From: Psilocybe azurescens
Taxonomy: Eukaryota; Basidiomycota; Agaricomycetes; Agaricales; Agrocybaceae
DNA length: 64,000 bases
Assembly: GCA_023853785.1 (NCBI GenBank)
Contig: JAJIRX010000926.1
Coordinates: 1 to 64,000 of the forward strand
Reading direction: 5' to 3'
How positions within the stretch are numbered: position 1 is the first letter of the stretch; each line of letters opens with the position of its first letter. This document shows positions 58,830 to 64,000 of the stretch, one piece after another. The position numbers and the translations under genes were made by a program. The notes under the pieces are model-generated. The model did not search any database and was not told the DNA's origin. It saw only the letters and a program-made list of their open reading frames with translations.

Positions 58830-58856
58830 GATGGTTGAGTTATGAAGAAGTTGACT

Positions 58857-58920
58857 GTCGTAAGTCGGTCGTAAGCGGAAGTCGTAAGTAGGTCGTAAGT
58901 AGGTCGTAAGCAGAAGTCGT
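58857..58920. repeat. GTCGTAAGTAG-type minisatellite
   Basis: Six imperfect copies of an 11-base unit (GTCGTAAGTAG, GTCGTAAGCGGAA and similar) lie just upstream of the fragment starting at 58829. Confidence 0.7.
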
Positions 58921-59144
58921 CCCAGTTTCCCGGTTTTAAAGGTCCGCCTCCAGTGGCGGTTACGGCACGTGGCAGCCTGCAGGCAACCTTCCTTTCCTCC
59001 ACGACTTGTACCGGCCAGTAATTGGTGTAGTCTTGGCCTCAAGGACTCTGGTTTACGGTTGTGAGTGCATTAATACACGTCTAGGAACTTTTTCCAAGCG
59101 AAATTTGGCCAACTCAATCATTTTTAACCGTGTAGGGACACGCG

Positions 59145-62100
59145 ATGCACTCGTTTTTGTCCAAAGTCTTCGGCCGTAAGGAAAAAGACTCGGAAACATC
59201 GCCTACGACATTACGCCCCGGAGAACTCTTGGATGGAAAATTTGAAGCAATATCACCTAATGTATCACCAAGTGCGGCCAATTTTCTCGAGCTAGATTCC
59301 CAGACGGACGGAGAGAATGGGAAAGACAAAGACAAAGACAAGGATAAAGATGCCCGATTTTCCCTATTCAGGGCCAAGTCGCGTCCATCCCCTCCAGAAG
59401 TTACATACAAGACGCCCGTGCCTCTTCCCCAACTTTCATTGGACTTTGCTGCAACAAATGGAGAGTCCTCAACACGTACCCTCGAATCTTTCTTATCTGT
59501 GGACCCAGATGCGCAAATACTTCTGAGCGATGCAATTATCGGCCGGCGTCGCCTAAATCCGCTTGAAGCTCTTGTTCTGATAAGAGCATGCTCTCAAGCC
59601 ATTGTAGCCAGAGGTGTGACGATTTTGTTCTTAAGTTCTTTAAACTAATTATCTATGTAGGCCTCGAAACTCTCGGTGTCATGCACCCCCATTGGTATTC
59701 CGCTTCTCCGGAAATTCAACGCAGACTACTTTCTCAATTTATACATTCTATGGAACCCAAGACTCCTTTGACTGCTATTTCCCTTACCCCAGCACTTGCG
59801 TCGTCGCCATTCGAATCAGAGATAAATTTCACCCGTTCGCCCCACGACGTCGCTGCCGTCCTCAGATGGGGTTTACGCCATCTTCAACTGGAAGGCGACA
59901 ACTTCGGAACGGATGATGGATGGTACAAGGCTTTCCTCGATGCGGAGGCAGCCGCAGAATACCCCCTAAAGCTTTTTTCGGAGAAGTTGGCACCTGCGCT
60001 GCCACCGGCCCATTTGGAGCTTCTAACAGCCACTTTGGAGATATTCTCGTCCCTTGCCGCACATTCCGAAGCGAACAGCACATCTGGAAGCAAACTCTCC
60101 AAGATTTTTGGATTGTGGTTGTTGACGTCCAGGCGAGTAGAGGACAAAGATGATTGGAAGTCTTTCTATGCCAGATGGGAACGTACGGGTCGAATGCTCG
60201 AGCATCTGTTCCTATCCAGAATCCGGTAAGTTTCGGTTTTTCATTTTGTTGTATTTATGGCCCCTATCTCACGAAATATCAGGGATGAGTCCACAGACCA
60301 CCGCATGCCTGTTCGCCTCCTTGAACTTGTACGCAGATACCCCTATACCCAAGGACTATCATCTCCAACAACGGATCTACAATTTCTATCTCCTCCACAC
60401 TTCACTACCCGATGCTACGATGCACTTTATGTCCGTATTGAGGTCGAACTGTCGTCAGAAAGGCGAAAGCCTAAGCTGAAGGTCCACCCTCTTAACATTC
60501 TCGCAGACGCATTCTCTACCAAAGTAGAAGGTGGCGAATACGCCGAACTGTGGGCTAAGATTACCGCTGCGTCGAAGACCGGCAGCAACCCATCACCTCT
60601 CAGCAATATATTTGCGGACGAAACAATCCGTTTCCTCTCTATTGTACCAGACAAAGGTTCTAGTAAAGCGCAGGAAGCCAAGTCGCCCGTGTTTAGCCTA
60701 CTATCTCCTTCCTCAGCGCGCGGCCATTCAGCGTCTGTCGGCGAGTCAGACAGACCAACCCCTTCCTCGGCTCGTGGTCATTCTTTCTCTGTTGGCGAGC
60801 AAAGCAGGCTATCACCTGCTCAGCATCAGCATTCAAAGTCTGCGACGGAACCGCCACCTTTATCTGCAACGTCTCCGATTGGCAGTGACTGGGTTCAGTT
60901 CTCATCCTCCGGGTTCCTTGACTCAACTCCTGCCATCGCCCCGCTCGTGTCAACCCTCTTTGACACCGACCTGGAGAAAACTACTCCGGTCACGACGACA
61001 CTATCCAGGAAATCGAGTAAGCGCGGCAAGGCCGTTTCAAGAAAGAGCGTTGATTTTGCCGCGGAGCCTGCGCCCCCGATCTCTCCCCCCACCTGTCGAC
61101 CCTGCGAAGAAGGAAGCAACGGCTATCGTTAGAGCAACTAAGCTCGAAGTCATCGAGCTCGACGAGGCCTTTATAGACTTCTGGAGCGATTCTTTGTTGG
61201 ATCCCATCACAGCGACGTGGCCGACCTTCATCATCTGCAAGTTCAAGTCGACTCTCGTCCCACAACTTCGATACGGCCCCATTGAAGAGGGTCAGAAGCA
61301 GAAGACTCTTAAATGGCTTGTACTCGAGCAAGCCTTTACTGTAAGGCCTGCGCCTCCACCGTCGCCGACTTCGGTACCGCTTCCCGAGTGCGCGTCCCGT
61401 TTCTCCTGCTCTGTCGACTTCCGGGAGGAACCGATTCAGCTTCTGGAGCATGTCCCGAACCGCGTCAAGCTCTTCTCAGAATTCGCAAAAGGGCAAGAAG
61501 AAGGAGAAGGTGGCGAATGTTGGCGAGATGGGCGAACTTGTTGAAGAAGAGGCCGCAGAACACGTCAAAGAGGATGTCGTCAAATTGAAGTCCATACCCT
61601 CCAAGTCCAGAAAATCAAAAACTGAGAAATCTGCCCAGCCTGTCCCGGAACCCGCTGGCAAAGAAATCGCTAAAGCTCCAGTTGCTGAAGCTCAGGCCCC
61701 AGTCGCCGATGTTCAAGTCCCAGTCGTTGAACCTCGAGCACCGGTCGCAGAAACAAAGTCCCCCGCTGCTGAAGCTCAGGCTTCCATCGCTGAAGCACCA
61801 TCGGTAGTCGCTGAAGCTGAAGTTCCAGTTGCGGAACCTCAAGATGCAGGCAATGAAGTGAAAGCTCCTATTGCAGAAGTCCCATTTGCTGAAGCTCAAG
61901 CACCAGTCGCTGAAGCCGGTGTTTCAGCCTCAGAGGCAAAGGCCCCAGCCATCGAAGCACCTCTTCCAGTCGTGGAAGCTGAACCACCAGTTGTTGCAGA
62001 TCAAGCTCCAGTCGTAGAAACTGTATCCCCAGTCGCTGAGGTACAACCACCAATCGCTGAAGGTCCAGTCCTAGTCGCTGAAGCCCAGGCACCTGTTGCT

Positions 62101-64000
62101 GAGGTGTCATCATTAGCTGCTGAAGTCCAAGCGCCAAATGCGGAAGTACAAGAACCAGTAGTTGAAGTTCAAGCTCACGCCACTGAAGCTCAAGCGCCGG
62201 TCAATGAAATCCCACCGCCCACCGCTAAAGTTCCACCGCCAGCCACCGAGGTACCAGCACCAGTCGTCGAGATCTCAGCACCAACCGCCGAAATATCAGC
62301 ACCAGTTGTTGAGGTACCAGCACCAATCGCCGAAGTAGACGCCCCAGTCGTTGAAGCATCGTCATCAGCCGCCGAAGTACAAGCACCAACGCCAGCCGCT
62401 GATGTCCAACCAAGTGTCCTTGATGTCCAAGCGCCAGCCGCTGATGCCCAAGCACCAGTTGTTGAAGTACCGCTATCGGCCGTTCAGGTACCATCACCAG
62501 CTTCCGAAATCCAAATCGCCGAAATTCAGACGCCTGTAGCAGATGAAGTTGCCCCTGTTAACACTGCAGAGGTTCAGGATGTGGAGATTCTTTCTGGGAC
62601 TCCATACCCCACGAAGGAGATCCAGCCTCCAACTGTGACTGAGGAAGAGCCCGAATCCCAAATCTCTACTTTGGAGGCTGCAATCGCCGAGGCTCAATCT
62701 GCGCCCATCGTGGAGCGTGCGATTACTCCTCTGGTCGAATCTGAAGGCGTAGAAGAGGTTTCAGAAGCGAAATCTGTTGAACAAGATTCATCGGTCGTGG
62801 TTGATGACCATTCAATTGCTACACAAATTCCCAAGGTTCCTGAAGCAGAACATTCTTCTGCAGACGCCGAAAGTACCCCTGCTCCTGCCGATGAGCTCAA
62901 TGCTGAAGATGAAGAAATACTCGACAATCTTTCCTCAGAGATCCTCGAGGAATCTTCCTTAGAAGTTGTAGTCTCAGAACCCATTGAAGATGATGATACC
63001 GCTCGACCTGACGAAGTCGGAGAAATTTTCTTTCAACCGAAGAAAGTGGTGTACCTTCGGCCGTCCCAGCCGCTGTCGTAGAAGTTGACTCGCCTGCAGT
63101 CGAGGATCCGTCAACCGTCGATGTTGAACAAAATGACGATCAGGAGCGCGTCCCGTCTGATGGTGCATTGTTGGAGGACGTTGTCGGTGCTGAGGATGAA
63201 GAGAAACAAGAAAGCATATCGGATATCGACTTCGCTGAAGGTGTTCAATCCAACGCTGAGGAGGTAAATTTTACTTCACGCCAATTTTTTGCATTGAGCT
63301 AATGGCATATTCAGGTACAACCTATTGATGAAGTGAATCATGTCGTGGACGCCGTTCTTCGTACCGAAACCTCTGAAGTCGCCCCGACCGCCTCTGAAGC
63401 CCAAACATCAGATGTCATTGTAGAGGTTAGCATTTAGTGTAGTCATACATATCAGACACTTACTAATATCTTTGTACAGGCACCCCGTGCTTCATCTGAT
63501 GTTACTGACATCATGGAGGAAGCTGCAAGCGAGGATATCGACGATTCTGTGACATCAACTAGTTTGGTCGAAGCAGCTGCAGAAGACATTCATGAAGCCA
63601 AGATCCCTATCGTCATTCCGGCTTCCCCGGAACATGCTCCAGCTATCCTCGAGGATTCTCCCGAAGATTCGGTCCCCGAAGAACTTGTATCGACAGAGGA
63701 GCTTGCAGGACCTATCAACATCGTGTCCAGCGTGCCTGTTATCGAGTCTCTCGTCGTTCCTGAAGAATCACCTGCCGATGCATTGGTCGATCTTCCTGCC
63801 GTCCCTCTTGTGGATGTTGAAACAAGTTACACTGCACCTAGCGGATTGACGCACGTCACTGTCCCCATCGAGGGCGTACCTTCTGAAGAGCTCACAACCG
63901 TGCATGAAGCCAACCCGTCATCTGATAAACAAGTCCCCGAGGACCATTTCGTACACGAGGCTACTATTCTTTCAGGATTAACTCCTGCCCCTCATGTCGC
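59145..64000 (+). CDS. Msb1/Mug8-domain polarity protein, runs off window
   Basis: A probable scaffold of Rho/Cdc42 polarity signalling at growing tips, like yeast Msb1 and fission-yeast Mug8. The start at 59145 reads MHSFLSKVFGRKEKDSETSP. The Msb1/Mug8 (RhoGAP-like) domain follows: RRRLNPLEALVLIRACSQAI, GLETLGVMHPHWYSASPEIQ, HDVAAVLRWGLRHLQLEGDN, FGLWLLTSRRVEDKDDWKSF, VRLLELVRRYP and CYDALYVRIEVELSSERRKP. After a Ser-rich linker come VIELDEAFIDFWSDSLLDPI, TATWPTFIICKFKSTLVPQL and RFSFWSMSRTASSSSQNSQK. Then comes a tail of heptapeptide repeats (61669-62540) and a long acidic region (ISDIDFAEGVQSNAEE). The frame slips at 61085-61090 (C run), near 61390 and at 63026-63029 (T run). The 3' end lies beyond 64000. 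Confidence 0.8.
61669..62540 (+). repeat. 21-bp minisatellite coding ~40 heptapeptides
   Basis: About 40 tandem copies of a seven-residue unit with consensus APVAEVQ (for example APVAEAQ, APVADVQ, APVVEVP, APIAEVD), encoded by a 21-base unit such as GCCCCAGTCGCTGAAGCTCA. The period is kept in register over nearly 900 bases, with a few 2-residue indels (for example PFAEAQ and APTPAADVQ). The Glu or Asp at position 5 is almost invariant. Confidence 0.85.

Noticed and set aside
61868..62497. Minus-strand ORFs opposite the heptad repeat
   Set aside because: They arise from the 21-base periodicity of the plus-strand minisatellite and read as Leu/Gln-rich repeats without independent support.
1..64000. 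tRNA or rRNA genes
   Set aside because: I looked for GGTTCGANNCC-type B boxes with pairing arms. Partial hits such as GTTCGATCCCCGAAC near 41238 lack a matching A box and acceptor stem.
1..64000. A CRISPR array, prophage or bacterial-type defence island
   Set aside because: The sequence is a eukaryotic nuclear genome. The only regular short repeats are the coding heptad minisatellite and a small 11-base tandem repeat, neither with spacers.

Overview
The window is nuclear DNA of a filamentous basidiomycete, most likely an Agaricomycete. Genes are split by many short GT-AG introns of about 50-60 bases. There is a class I hydrophobin, and several proteins look like families I know from mushroom-forming fungi: MFS carriers, cupredoxin-type and Ser/Thr-rich single-pass membrane proteins, and an agaricomycete PD-(D/E)XK-like fragment. 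No rRNA, tRNA, CRISPR array or bacterial operon signal was seen.

Layout. 1-8.7 kb: an MFS transporter (-), prefoldin subunit 3 (-) and the rRNA-processing protein Mrd1/RBM19 (+). 9.4-11.5 kb: a MYND zinc-finger gene and its dead tandem copy (both -). 11.9-18.0 kb: a large SNF2-RING protein of the SHPRH/Irc20 type (+). 18.4-20.4 kb: a fungal allergen-like hydrophilic protein (-). 22.4-26.4 kb: a conserved polytopic membrane protein (+) and an MFSD1-like transporter (-), convergent. 27.9-29.2 kb: a 7-TM-like protein (+). 29.45-32.27 kb: a 2.8-kb TIR transposon flanked by a 9-base direct repeat. It has a second, 522-base TIR element nested in its left terminal repeat, and it contains a decayed ORF and a gene for a small secreted cysteine-rich protein. 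32.3-35.1 kb: an unresolved TATA-driven locus, an A29 tract and a class I hydrophobin, all on minus. 37.3-39.6 kb: a 2-oxodicarboxylate carrier (-) and SRP9/SRP21 (+), divergent. 39.7-43.3 kb: a diverged direct duplication of decayed coding DNA. 43.8-51.0 kb: a Pro-rich single-pass membrane protein (-), ESCRT-II Vps36 (+), a rhodanese protein (-) and an Fmp46-like thioredoxin-fold protein (+). 53.0-57.4 kb: two related single-pass proteins (+) and a cupredoxin membrane protein (-). 58.6 kb: a gene fragment beside a small tandem repeat. 59.1 kb to the right edge: an Msb1/Mug8-type protein (+) with a long heptapeptide-repeat tail.

Most genes are independent housekeeping units: protein folding (prefoldin), ribosome biogenesis (Mrd1), ubiquitin/chromatin (SHPRH-like), ER targeting (SRP9), endosomal sorting (Vps36), mitochondrial transport (carrier, Fmp46) and polarity (Msb1-like). 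They do not form a pathway. The 29-35 kb stretch differs: it combines transposons with secreted-protein genes that share orientation and a TATA promoter layout.

A pattern runs through the whole window. At least twenty times a recognisable reading frame is broken by what looks like one missing base, usually in a run of A, T or C, including inside essential genes. I read this mainly as uncorrected long-read assembly error rather than mass pseudogenisation. Protein products below are therefore described across those breaks. Exon boundaries are my own reading by eye.
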